NCBI RefSeq assembly: GCF_014839805.1
Contig: NC_051141.1
Coordinates: 8,874,777 to 8,938,776 of the forward strand
DNA: 64,000 nt
Origin: Manduca sexta
Taxonomy: Eukaryota > Arthropoda > Insecta > Lepidoptera > Sphingidae
Reading direction: 5' to 3'
Under the pieces are notes generated by a model. The model was not told the DNA's origin. It worked only from the letters and a program-made list of their open reading frames with translations, and made no database searches. The position numbers were made by a program, and so were the translations under genes. This document shows, one piece after another, positions 12,345 to 35,870 of the stretch (position 1 is its first letter; every line of letters begins with the position of its first letter).

Positions 12345-12668
12345 TCTTTCTTTTTGTCGCGGAGACACTCCCTTATTACTACCGCCCAGCCTTCTTGGGG
12401 GGGGACTGAGCGATTATATTAGGGTAACCTTTGCCTTACGGCCCGACGAAGAGCCGCCCGGATTTGACGGGGACCTTCTGGTGACCGCCGGGACGAGTCC
12501 CTAACCCTACGTACAACTAAACCTACGCAACGGCTTACCAGCCAAAACTCCGCTGTGGTCCTCTTCGGCGCATTAGAAACGGTTGCAGGCTTCCTCCGAC
12601 GGTAATGTCTAAGTCTTCGTCCGCAGCCCCCCCTGCGCGGTGACGCGTAGCGGTCCATCTCCTATCGG
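12345..12668 (-). mobile_element. R1-clade LINE 3' untranslated fragment
   Basis: The sequence from 'gtcgcggagacactccctta' to 'gcggtccatctcctatcggg' is collinear with 45817-46125, the 3' end of the R1-like copy in the odorant receptor intron. Shared blocks include 'ttattactaccgcccagcc', 'gtgccttacggccc'-like and 'gagccgcccggatttgacgg'. It is strongly G+C-rich against its surroundings. Only untranslated tail remains, so it is a severely 5'-truncated insertion, oriented minus. No target duplication or long poly(A) is visible. Confidence 0.85.
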
Positions 12669-15600
12669 GATGTATTTGAAACATTTTGAAGAAATCTACA
12701 ACAATTAATATTTATCGGCAATAAATAATTATTTATTTTTAAAATACACTAACATTGTTTTCTTGTATTAAGTATATATTGTACACAACTTAATAACTTT
12801 AATTTATATTAGTCCGTATATTAACCTGTATAAGGGCGCATGTTTTGGAATACAATCTTGTTTCAAGTTTGTATATTTTATAAATTGTAAAAAATCTGAC
12901 AGTAATGTGTTTTGCGTCCTAATTAAATAAATAAATAAAAATATTCTGTTACGTTTAAGTTTTTAACATGGCCACAGAAAGTATTACAAGTGCTACTTTG
13001 TATTATTTCCCGATTCCATCATTACTTAACTTCAAGTTTCGAGTGGTAGTTATCGCTAAAAGTATTTTTCTATCTCATTTGACGCTGTTAATTTTAAGAT
13101 AAGTGATACTTACGTATGTTACTTTTGTATTATAGTGATTATAACGTGGTGAAAAACATTCATCAGTTATTATGAAAACATGATTAAAATGTTTGTCATG
13201 GTTATATATCTGCCTATGAGAGCTTTTTACTCAAGTATTAGCTAGATTATATTTTTGGAGTACACAATATAACGTGTGCATTTTTATGTTTCCATGAAAT
13301 GTGCGAAATGCACGTTTCGTTATTATTTTTTAAATTATTTCATAAATAACGTAAATAGAATCCACTAAAAATATGAACAACGCGACCATGCCGATGACGT
13401 GTTTCGATGATTTTATTTCTCGCGGGTTTTCAGTTGAACAATCATCGCACTACTAATATCTTCACGCGCTGTAGGAAGTTGATAAGAGATGTACACAATT
13501 TCGCCGCACTTACACTCGCGGCCGGTTTGCATGGTTTAAAAACGAGCTTCACTGTTCCATGCGGACAGCCTGAACGCGGTTTGTTCTATCCATACGTTGT
13601 CATTAATTTGCATAGTAACTGTGTTAAACTAGCCATATTGTACCTCAGAATAATGCATTCGTTGGTAACCGAAGCGTCACTCATTATTACCGAATCCTCT
13701 AGTTGACGTCGACTAATAGACACTCGATAAACTAAATTGGAAAAGGGACGGTCGGATTGACAATATGTAGATAGATATCAGATTTAGATCGCAGCCATCT
13801 ATTAAATTTTATGTACGATGATGTATAATTGCTTTTAGTTATTGGAAAATTTAGATTTAGAACCATGTAAAGGTTTTCGTGCCAACACTACTGTTGGAAT
13901 ATATAGTGCTTATCGTTTTAATCGTCTTACTATGCCGAGTTACATAAGTGTTACACAGAACAGCAATGTTGCAGGCCGTTAACGAATTGTTACGTGACGC
14001 GCATGCAGGCAGGTGATCGTTTCAAAAAATCTTTCTGGATATTTTTTATGTTTTCAGTTGTCATTTCTTAATCGGATTTACAATTATTAATTTATTATAT
14101 AGTCTGCTATATATTTGATACTTACACGTCTTAAAGCTATTAATAAATAGTGAAAAAGAAAAAAATATAATTGAATAGTTTTGCCACGAACGCGATTAAT
14201 GCCTATCCGAGTCAGATGCAGATGCTATATACATTTTTGGCTTCTATTAAGTTACTCTTCCGCTGCAAGCACGACCATATTTACAGAACATGATAGTATC
14301 TTATCTCTTGAGATTTCTCAGCCTTTTAGTATCTCATGACAATGAGTTTTTAAATCGTCCAACAGTCTGACAACAGCGATAGGAGACCGTCTGAATGGTT
14401 GAGCATTTGAACACGTCTTGTAAAACGTAGTGTTTATTCATGCCTGCTTATTTGTTGCTTTTATGACACGTAGGGTTGTTCTTGGTGCTAGTATACCTCT
14501 AAGTCTCAATTCTAAAGATTTGATTGTTCTTATTTTGTCACTTACCTGCTTAATCTGAATATGTTCTTATATTGTCACTTACCTGCTTAATGTGAATATG
14601 TGGCCACAATGCTTTGTTTCGTGAATGGATCAATACTTCGCATAGCCAACTATTAATATACCTATACTTATACAGTATTAATGCTCGCATACAATAACAT
14701 ATTTACTTACACGTCTATGATTTGAAACGTAGATGAAATGAAACATTAACAGCCGAATTTGGCAATATCAATATTTTTCTAATTAATTTCAGTGGTAGTC
14801 CGAATGTTTAACTTTTCATTAATCAAGCCAATAAAGGTAATTTAAAAGTGTTCTTTGATCTTTCTCCTTCTGATTGATTTGCTTTGTTCCGTAGTGCATT
14901 GCACCCGCTTGTGGTTATTGTACACATTGGGAAACAATAATCAATATTGATTTCCATGCCAGTACGACCGCACGTGCCTCTATTTTCTTACTACATGAAT
15001 AGTATTGAGTCTTCTAGGTTTCAACGTGTTTTTTCGCCGCTCTAAAGTCACCGCTTGTCTTAATAGTAATCTATGTGGAAAATAGTGGTGAGTTAATTTA
15101 ATGTAGCGACCATGACACAGAGACTAGAGACATTTATTTATAAACGTGGTAAACATTTGCAGCGCGGCGCCGAACCCCCAGAACGCATCGCCGTGGGCGG
15201 CGCTCGCTAGGCCGCGCTAAAATTAATCGGACGCGATGCCAAATCTATATATATTGGCCCTTATTTTCGTCATAATTATGTGCGTGTACGCCTTCAATAA
15301 ACTTATTGGTAATGTACAAAAAAACAAGGCGTATTGTCACTGTAACGAAGACATTGCATCTCGCAAATTATTGCTTATTTGCTTCTCGCATTTGATGGTT
15401 TAATGCAAGGCGCAAAGCAAGCGAGTTTTTTTGATTAGGGAAATCTTGTCTACTGAAGATATTGTCATGTTACATTAACAGGAGCAAAAATGTAGGCTCA
15501 GATCACCAGATGTTGTTGGAAGTGTTGCGGGTTCAGGTTAGTTATACTTAGTACTGAATGTCACTAGGTTTTAATGAAACCTAATGATGATTATAACTTT

Positions 15601-15721
15601 ACTATAGTGTTGTGTACTACAAATGACGCAGAACGTCAGCTAAAGGTTAAAAAGTGTGTCAAGGGTCAATGTCGTCCCACTTTGACATGTTGCTTGTCTG
15701 GTCAAAGTCCTGCATGTCCTT
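12669..15721. other. A+T-rich DNA without a supported gene
   Basis: No coding or RNA gene seen. A two-unit tandem duplication lies at 14531-14604, and a G+C-richer patch at about 15160-15240 is unexplained. Confidence 0.5.
14531..14604. repeat. Two-copy 37-bp tandem duplication
   Basis: The block containing 'ttgtcacttacctgcttaat' and 'tgaatatgt' occurs twice with a 37-base period and few differences, a local duplication with no evident function. Confidence 0.8.
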
Positions 15722-16221
15722 NNNNNNNNNNNNNNNNNNNNNNNNNNNNNNNNNNNNNNNNNNNNNNNNNNNNNNNNNNNNNNNNNNNNNNNNNNNNNNN
15801 NNNNNNNNNNNNNNNNNNNNNNNNNNNNNNNNNNNNNNNNNNNNNNNNNNNNNNNNNNNNNNNNNNNNNNNNNNNNNNNNNNNNNNNNNNNNNNNNNNNN
15901 NNNNNNNNNNNNNNNNNNNNNNNNNNNNNNNNNNNNNNNNNNNNNNNNNNNNNNNNNNNNNNNNNNNNNNNNNNNNNNNNNNNNNNNNNNNNNNNNNNNN
16001 NNNNNNNNNNNNNNNNNNNNNNNNNNNNNNNNNNNNNNNNNNNNNNNNNNNNNNNNNNNNNNNNNNNNNNNNNNNNNNNNNNNNNNNNNNNNNNNNNNNN
16101 NNNNNNNNNNNNNNNNNNNNNNNNNNNNNNNNNNNNNNNNNNNNNNNNNNNNNNNNNNNNNNNNNNNNNNNNNNNNNNNNNNNNNNNNNNNNNNNNNNNN
16201 NNNNNNNNNNNNNNNNNNNNN
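15722..16221. other. Assembly gap (500 N)
   Basis: Exactly 500 undetermined bases, which suggests a scaffold gap of nominal size. Any reading frame spanning it is meaningless. Confidence 1.
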
Positions 16222-19200
16222 CAATGTTGTGATTAAGATATACATATAAAAATGTAAAGGAGTGTGTTTCTGTTTTACGGGTCTACGCAATGACTAGAGG
16301 CCAGAGGTCGGACTTTGAATGTACAATGCAATGTTATCGAATTTCAATCTTTGTTATGAGGTTGATGCGTTGCAAAGTGATCTGTTGTTTGTCGTTCGAC
16401 TGTGCGGCCGGGTTGTTTCTGATGGCGTCATCGAATATTAATTTCGTTATGCTTTTAATTAATTATAAAGACAAGTAGTCGGGCTTGTCGACTATTATGG
16501 AGGAAACGTCACTGCCTATGTCCTCGTACTTTACTAATATATCAACTGTCCTAGCGGAACAATATGAAGCACAGATGTAATACGTTATTTGGTATAAAGT
16601 ATACTATCACGGAATCGGATTATTTAATAGGTTGATGTAACAAATAACTTTTTTTAATGAATAATGCAACTGGTTTGTTTTTAGCTATTAACTAATGATG
16701 ACAGTCGTATCATGTGCCACGCTGTCCAGGAACAAATGCATTAAATTTGCCCAGCCTACACTAAGTACTAACAAACTGCTAAATAATCCGTTTCCCTAAT
16801 ATTTAACTTTGATGTGTTATGATAAAATTATTAGTCGTTAAGTTTGGAGTGATATTTAAAATCAGATCTATTTTTTTTTACTTGGTGACTATGATATTAA
16901 TTGAAAACCTGAAAAAAATTATGTCTTCGCGTTCATATAAATATCACTTCAAACCAAATCTTTGTGTAAATGACATCAGTTAGTATATCACACATTAATC
17001 CATTATTTTTGTTCAGGTATTTCGTCTCGCTGAATCGCCTAAGTCATCCCAGTCTAATTAGGACGATGGACGCCGAGCATCCTTATCACCGTCGTAATAG
17101 AGTTTAAATTTGTTGGCGTTCTAGAGGGTGTTATGGTGATGCACCTAAACATCTGGAGCACCACCGCAACTCTAGTACCAGAGGCTTACAAACTTGCCTT
17201 TTGAGTGTAAATAAAGTCACCGTTTACTCACGAACAAGTCTTTATTTCATAGATTTGGACTCGGTAAAACACGGAATTTAGTGGTGCATCGTACCTGCAA
17301 AGGTATTGTTAGAAGTATAATGAAATTGTCGGTATCGGGCAAGTATGTTGTGTTATGTACCTGGTTTGGGTTCTTCGTGCAGTCGACAGGGTGAGGTTAG
17401 CCAATGATGTCTACTGTACTTATTATTTTACCATAATCTCTAAATGACAATTTTGTTACGACACCCAGTACAAATTTTATTTTTAACACTATTTTTAGTG
17501 GGTTTATTTTTGCCATATCTTTTGATAGATTTACGGTAAGAGATAGTGATTAAATATAAAACAAATATGTCGGATGTCGCACAAGTCAAGGTTGATATTA
17601 TAGGTCAATTCCGAATGATGGAAAAATACAATCAAATTTGCATCAAGGTGAGTTATGAGACATTATGTCTCGTCGGTAAACATTGATAAAAGTTATTGAT
17701 TACAAGTGATTGATATATTTTTTATTATTTAAAGACACACAGACCGTGGCCTATAATCTGTTTCTGAATGAACGTTGACTTATGGGACAGCCAGTATTTA
17801 AATTATTGCATAATGATTTTGTTTTGAAAACGGTTTGTTTTCTTTGTCATTTTTACGATTGTGTTATACCAAAAATCGTAGTGCAATGCGCTACATTTAT
17901 TCCACTGGATGGAAGTTAATATTATGTTAACCACGCAATGGATTAGGAGTCTCATTATCAGTAACCTTTAGTATTTCAAAGTTGTATAGTCATAGTTTTA
18001 AGTGCGCATTTGATTTAAGTTTGTAAGCGCTGTTTTTGGTTTATGAATCAATAAGATCAATGCAGTATTATAGATACGTTTTCGTCATACATAATTAAGA
18101 TTACTTGGCGGTCGTCCATAGACCACGCGACACAAATTCGAATTTAACCTTTTACACATTTTATCCTGTACAATTTTCTTCTTTTTTTATTGAGTCTCCG
18201 GCTTTAGCCGAAAATGGCACATGGCGTGGTTTGTGGACGTCGAATCCTCATCAGACTTGGTCTCAAAGCTTTGCGCTTAATAAATAACGCCCATAGCGCT
18301 TATCGCCAGTAAGATAATATATTGTTCTAATGTATTTACTATTTCTTTGTATGGCAAGTTTGTAATACGATGTAAGCTTACAAAAACTGCACGATTCTAA
18401 ATGAAAAAAAGTTGTTCAGGAGCTACACTGCGTCACTGCCATCGCGATGTGGGCGTGCGAGGGAGACGACGAGAGGTTTCCGTTAGGCGCCCTCACTTGT
18501 TTATATATATATGAATATGAACTGCCGCCTTTTATCAGATTCACTTGCTGTTACGTAATCCTTATAGTTTATATAAAATCAATTACGAGAAACTAATCTA
18601 TTTCATTGTGGGTTTTAAAAAGGGTCGTATGTTTGCTTGTTTAATATCACGTAGCCGTTTTTATTATATCCATTTTCAAGATTATTATACTATAAGCATA
18701 GATGCCCTTTTTAGTCCAAAATGTAAATCTCCTTGTTGTTAATTCTCTGATATGGTCTTTCATAAAAGCTTTTATATAGTATTTATAGCTACCCAATTAA
18801 AAATATTGTGATATTGTCGCTTTCTTCACGCTATTAATTATAATTATTCTGTCCATAACCAACTGGTTAAACAATGAAGACAATGCAAGTAGAAATTTCC
18901 CACATATTACTGATAGAGCAAAATTGCTTAACTGCCTCTCCTATTGTCACAATTTCATCTCTTTTTATCAGTAGTACGTAGAAATGCTTATGTGCGCCCT
19001 AAACATCCTAAATGTATAGTATGAACTGACTTTCTCAGTAATCGTGTAATATTAATAGAAAATATTAATAATGTTTAGTTTGATAGAACAAGCGGCAAAG
19101 ACAGTCGACGGGTATTAACATTTGGTTTTTAATTGTAGTTCTTATGGACTAGGGTGGATTATGGACACCAGCCTTACGAAATTAAAAACCTATTTTTCTC

Positions 19201-22200
19201 ATTTCTGTAAAACTTAACTGTGCCCGAAATAAGGACAAACAGGTATGTTGTAAACTAAAGCCCCGTTTATTATGATACATAGTGTAATATACGTGTTAGT
19301 TTAAGGCGATAAACCACGGTCGACGCTGGCACGTCGCCTACGCTACTCTTAATTTAAAGTAATTGTGAGCCGGCTGTCTTTACGCTTCTGTAAATTAATC
19401 TGAAGCACACTATATAGTTTTTATGCTTCTACATTGTAGTATATAGTTTATAAGCTTAGCGTGTTTACATGTAAATATATGTTGTACAACAGCCCGCGTT
19501 GGATGCTCATGTGTGGGTATTGGATGCACGCGACGTCATGATTTTGTGAGTATACATGAATATAATATATATTTCTGTATATTATTCAGTTGTCGCCTAA
19601 TTTGACATTATAGTGTAAATTATGTTTCACTTTTAAAGTAGGACGTTTTGATTATGGAAGGTAATGACGAGAGTGAATTGTCAAAATTAATTTCATTAAA
19701 TAGAAAAGTATCGCAACAGTTCTACTTATTTTTCTCAGTCGTCTAATAATACTAACGTAATTTATTTTGCTTGTTTAGCATATTAATTGACAAATCGGCG
19801 CGGTGCGGAGAAAATTAGGTCAAGGTTGTGGGTGCGGGTTGAATCGCCGTGTTAGTATAATTATGTATCTAACTTTGTGTGATTCATAAATATTTGGCTT
19901 GAGAGTCGTAGGATCATAAGTTCTTCGCATTTTTTGCTACTTAAGACACAAAACGTATCGTTGATAACGTACTATAGACGGACGATCTCTGTTGTAGTTA
20001 TTATATTTAAAAGAATAAGTTAATTCTGGAAATTATATAGGTCAATCCCACTATTCATAGACATTTTTTATCTAAAGACGGAGCAAAACTGTAATAGCAC
20101 GTCAGGTCAGTCAGTCAACAAGAAGTTTCTTAGTGCTGACATTGTTGTATCTCAATAAAGTTAAAAAATGCCATTGGGCACTGAGAAACAGACTTGCTAT
20201 CACAGCATTACTCCGTTCTTGGATTAAAAACGGGGGTAGTGTTATGGGGATAATGGGGGTAGGGTTTAATCGTTGACGCCGCGTGCACGCTATAATATAG
20301 GTAAATTAGTATTGTATTCAATACGATTCCGATTTGAGAGCATTTTTCGGTAATCCAACGTTCATGAAACATTATTAAAATTCCTACCCAATTTTTTTGT
20401 CTGAAATAATAATACTATGCGTTTGATTTTAATGTGACGAAATCATTTAACTGCGACGCATTAAAATAATGAAGGAAATTAACTGAACTAAATATTATTT
20501 ATTACCTATACAAGCTCTCACTCTGCCGCCATCTTAGTTCCAATAAGATAATGCAAGTAAAATATGTTGACTCTAATAACGTATTCGTACTCACATATTG
20601 GCTTTATTCTGTTCTGATCATGCCTAGGAACTAAGACGGCAAAGCGGCGTTGGAAATTTTTAGTGTATGCAAAGGGGATTAAAACGAACTACATACGTAT
20701 TAGTAGGATGATTTGTAATTTTTGGTACTGTAATATTCATTTTGGAATATTTATAATTTTTTTATTTCTTTTTAACGTGTCGCGATAGTGGTATTTTGTG
20801 ACCGTAAGTGCATAATATGTACCTAATGTCCTGCTTAGACGGCCATATGAAAATGAATGGCGCAGATTGACCGGATTGACGCGGATTAGCGTCAAATCGG
20901 ATTGACTGAGAATTACCATTGTGTTCTGGGACTGAATGCTTCTCATCGTTCTGGATAAAGACACTAAACTTGCTCCTCACGATGGGTCACGTTTATTGTG
21001 GGTGTATACGTACTTACTTATTAGCGTAAAAAATATTAATGATATCTTATGATATAAACAATATCCAATTACTTATATGTTATTTGATTAAACAGTTTTT
21101 AATTTTTGTTTTAATTTACTAATCAGCCTCTATATGTATATGGGTTTAGGAATCCCCTTTTGCATCACTCTGTATATGTGTACCTTAACTTAGTATATAG
21201 ATGGAAATACGTGCTCAATGTTTCCTAGTATTATTCGATGTACGATAGCGTTATTTCTGATCGCACAATAATCATTAATTTATGTATGATTATATTGATT
21301 CTATTTAGGTTTTACATTGCCATAAAGGAGTAAATAAAACGCAGTCCACTTTCTATATTAACAGATTTTTTTTGAACATGCTTCTAGTACCTAACTTAAG
21401 GTAAAAAAAATCTCGATTTTGTTTGCATGATAATGATATTTAAGGACCGAGAGAGTATATTAGTAGGGAGCATTCGGGTCCAAAGAACGGCATTCCTCGT
21501 TATAGTTAGACCGCAGGCCGGCTGATGTACGACAATATCGAAGGTTCTGGACCCGACGCCCTTGTCTCTGGCTTCGCGGATCTCCGTCTTCCTTGTCTTG
21601 GAGGTTAAATGAACATATTGGCCATGGAGGCTCGGCACGCGGGAGACTACGGCAGCTTATTATGTACGACGACGTGTGTATAGTGTAACGCCGCACGGCT
21701 ATGAATAAGTCACAAGTGTTTAAGTTATAAACGATCTTAAGTAAAGTTGCGTTAGTGGTGTTTATTGTGTTTCGTTTGTATGCAGGATTTGTCCTGTTAT
21801 GTGTTCGAGTTGGTTTATATAAAAATTTTGTTTCTGTTTATAAGTGCTCTTCTTACCGGTGTTTTTTTGCGGATGTTGCCAGTTGGCAAGGGCTATGTAA
21901 TGTATAAATTTTGTTGGGTTCAATTATGGTAGGTATACTTATAGTAATCGATATAAGATTTGTTCCAATATGTTATTGATAACAGGACAGTCCTCGCCTT
22001 GCCTAGTCTGTTGCTTCATCTCCATAACGCGAGAGTGAAACTGTCAATATATTTTTTTTTACGTATCATAATGTACCTATACATGTACACATTATACCAA
22101 GAAATGAAGTATGTTTAATTTGTTACAACTCACATTACCTATATTTGAAATGTCTAACATAAAACACAATTCATTGTAAAACTTTCTTATAGTCATAGAC

Positions 22201-24518
22201 AAAATATGATTTTATTACGGTGAGCTGAGGTAAATTTGAAATTTGTAACAATATTTTAGATGTTAAGAGCTCAAAAGTATTTTAATATTTATATATATTC
22301 TATTTAATCCTAAACATGATACTTTCAGTGTTTTTATTGTTTTTGAGACGTACATTGCGAATGTAGTTGTAGTTGATTTACAGTAACGATGAATATAAAC
22401 GGCGTACTTAATTTTGTTTTGTTTTGATAAGATTTTTTATCTTTTTATTACTGTTAATTAAACGAGCTTTCGAACACACCGATGTGCAGGCCAGTTGAGG
22501 AGTGACTGACTTTATATTCGTTCAGGAATTTTATATTTGAAAATCATAACTATTATATGATTAGGGGAATAAGAAACATATGGAAAGCAAATTAATATAA
22601 TTTCTTTTTAATCATATAAATATATACTTTTAAAAAAATTATAAGATTTAATGGATAACAAAAATATATTCTGATGCCTAACGTTCTTTATAAAACATTT
22701 GGAAACTGTACATCGGAATTCGTAAGTCATTCAATTGAGACCTAATAAAAATATATGTAATGATTACATAAAGCTCAATTAAAATTTCAAAAGTACTGAA
22801 TGTTTAGAATAACGAACCCCGGAAACATCTCACCCCATACTACGGATACTTTATATGACGGAAGCTCCCCAACGTATCTTCGAATTTAATATTTTCATTA
22901 GTATCTTTACCACCTAAGCGGGCACTCGGCCCTGACTTGTATTTAATTAAATTTTGAAGACTGCATTTATTTGATATTTAAATAATTATATATCTGATAC
23001 ATATTCAAATGTAGTCGACACGTTGTATAAGTATTAGAGCCGATCCTGATGACAGTGACCAGAAGATGAGGAACTTAATTTAATTGGCCGTTTACATGAA
23101 ATTCACGTTTGTATGCGCATTAACTACATGTATTTTCGTAATAATTATATAAAAAAATTGATAATCTGCAGACGTTTTGACAGAAATATCCGCGGCGCAC
23201 AAATTGCTTTTCACGCGTCAAGTAAACGGGTACTTACATTTAAATAAGGCTTCTCGCAAAGAGATATATTCGCGACTACGCCACATCGCGGACTGTGCCA
23301 TGAAGCGTCAAACTTTAAGACTATGATCGTTTGACACTCCGGATCCGCCAATATTTGTGAGTAGCTTTGATTTACTGGGTCAGTGTCGCAGGAACGCTCT
23401 TCTTAGCTATATATATAATGTAGTTGTTAAGGATTGATGTAACCTGTATTACTACTATCTTGAAGATCGGTGTTTATTCCGTGTCGCATTCTCTTGATTG
23501 TGAATAAAATTGTTTAAAAATATTGTCGTGTTTGAATTCTTGCGAAGAAATTAATGGAGGCGGGCCTGAATGTTTTAAAGGGACCTACCGAGCCACTGAC
23601 CTATGGTATACCTAGGTGAACTTTGAAGATTCTTTAGTAGGTAGATAATTTTGACATCGAGTATCTACATGTAATTGTTAATTTACTCTGAGAGTATAGA
23701 ATACTTAGGATAACGCGTAACAGGGATGTTTGAAACAACTATGTACATATTTGATTTTTATTGCACAATGATCAACAATTATCTACAAAAAAACTATCAT
23801 AATTTACAGACAATGTGAACAAATGACTTGTTTTATTTATTTTGAAGTGTAATTATTTCTGAAGTTGATATTCAAGTACATAATAGTGGGTGATAGATGT
23901 GATAATAAGAATGTTCGTTCACATTATCCGCAAGCTTTAAATATGATAATTTAGGGGCATTTTATTGGCTACTTGCTCTTGACAATTCAATTGAATAAGC
24001 CTAGAGTCCAAAAAAACTACACAATCTTAGTTACAAATAAATAACTTCATATAACTTCTTTTAAGACCGAACTGTAAGGCATAACTGGTATTTAGTTTAT
24101 CATAAAAATAACACTGGATTTTATTTTAATTACTAGTTTCTATTCATTATTTCATTATATCATGTTAAATGATTTTATGTGTGCTATTAATAGTATTAGT
24201 CCTATTGCATACATAAATATCGCTGTGGCGCTATTATTTCACCTGATTTTATGTCGCATAGTACTGCATCAGTGGAATCGACTCTGGTTGAATATGATAA
24301 TATAATAAAATTGAGTGAAATTTGGGTATTTACACTAAAATACAAATTTGCTACTTCTCTGTAAAACATATACTTACTATATGCCATGTGTTAAATCTTT
24401 AAAAATTACAAAAGAAGATGAATTAAGCAAATTTTTACCTCCGTCTATTGATAATGGAAAATTACATATATATCCAAATCAGGCGAATTAAATAACAACG
24501 TTAGTCTTTGCTTACTAT
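16222..24518. other. Long gene-free interval downstream of paraplegin
   Basis: About 8 kb of A+T-rich DNA with stops in all frames. I see no splice-consistent coding blocks. A modestly G+C-rich patch at about 21470-21700 is open on both strands but resembles no family I know. Confidence 0.5.
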
Positions 24519-24524
24519 TTTATT
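24519..24524 (-). terminator. Polyadenylation signal of paraplegin
   Basis: AATAAA on the minus strand, about 40 bases after the paraplegin stop codon at 24564-24566; the spacing fits a short 3' untranslated region. Confidence 0.6.
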
Positions 24525-24563
24525 AGGAATACGCGATTGAGTCCAGTTCTACTTCAAGCATAT

Positions 24564-35020
<10,457 letters not shown>

Positions 35021-35223
35021 ATTTGAAACTTTTCACTATATGCATAGAAATTCAATGGTTAATAATGTTTTATAGCTGTTTTGTAATGTTAGTTCATTTT
35101 CAAAAGAGTTAAGAGGTTATAATTATTCAGTTCGCAAATGTCACTGTCAATAATTGTCATAGTTCATGGAATGTCATTCCTTGTCACAAGTCAGTAATAC
35201 CAGGGTAATTAATTGAAATTTAC

Positions 35224-35870
35224 AGGAATAAGGGATCTCGGGAAAGATGTCAAAAAAGATCTGTATTCAAATTTCTGTAAAAAATACTGAATGCTCCCGA
35301 ACAAATCCCACATGTACTCAATAGGATTGAGATACGTGGAATGAGCCGATCACTCTAATACGTGCATTATGATGCATGAAGATTGCATTTTGGCCGAGGT
35401 GCTGTCGATGACAAATAACCTCAGATTGCATAATCTCGTCACAGTATTGCTCCATATTTAAATTGCCTTGTATTCAAGTGAGATCTGTTCTTCCACCTAT
35501 CAAATTCCAGGCCACACCTTTAGCGTTCCGCATTTTGCAGAAAACGGTCTCGTCTCTAATTACGCTTGATTGCGTGTTAACAGCATCCGCGATTTCATGT
35601 TGACTGCTCGCAGTTTTCAACATACCCACAGCCCTAAGCTTCTCTTTCCGTTAAATAACGACGTGACATAAAGATCAAGAGTCATAAAAATTACGAAGAA
35701 GTAGCGTTATTTATTTTTCACGAGAAAACATCGAAAACTTACAATAATCTCTCACCTTTTTACGTAAGAAAGTCCTGTATACTGCGACCTAGTTGATTTT
35801 TCCTCTACGTTTCGAAAAGATTTTGCTTTATAATCATACATTTTTAAATTTCGAACATTTATTTATCGAT
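35224..35870 (-). pseudogene. Internally deleted Tc1-like transposase remnant
   Basis: On the minus strand the sequence encodes LRAVGMLKTASSQHEIADAV (helix-turn-helix start of a Tc1/mariner transposase), then jumps straight to GVAWNLIGGRTDLT and GNLNMEQYCDEIMQSEV, then FMHHNARIRVIGS, the region around the second catalytic Asp (HDNARPH-like). The first DDE half is missing and there are stops. It lies just upstream of the paraplegin start and shows no intact gene. Exact ends are not defined. Confidence 0.65.

Noticed and set aside
15574..16290. Reading frames of about 190-220 codons around 15.6-16.3 kb on both strands
   Set aside because: They run through 500 undetermined bases; the real sequence on either side is too short to support a gene.
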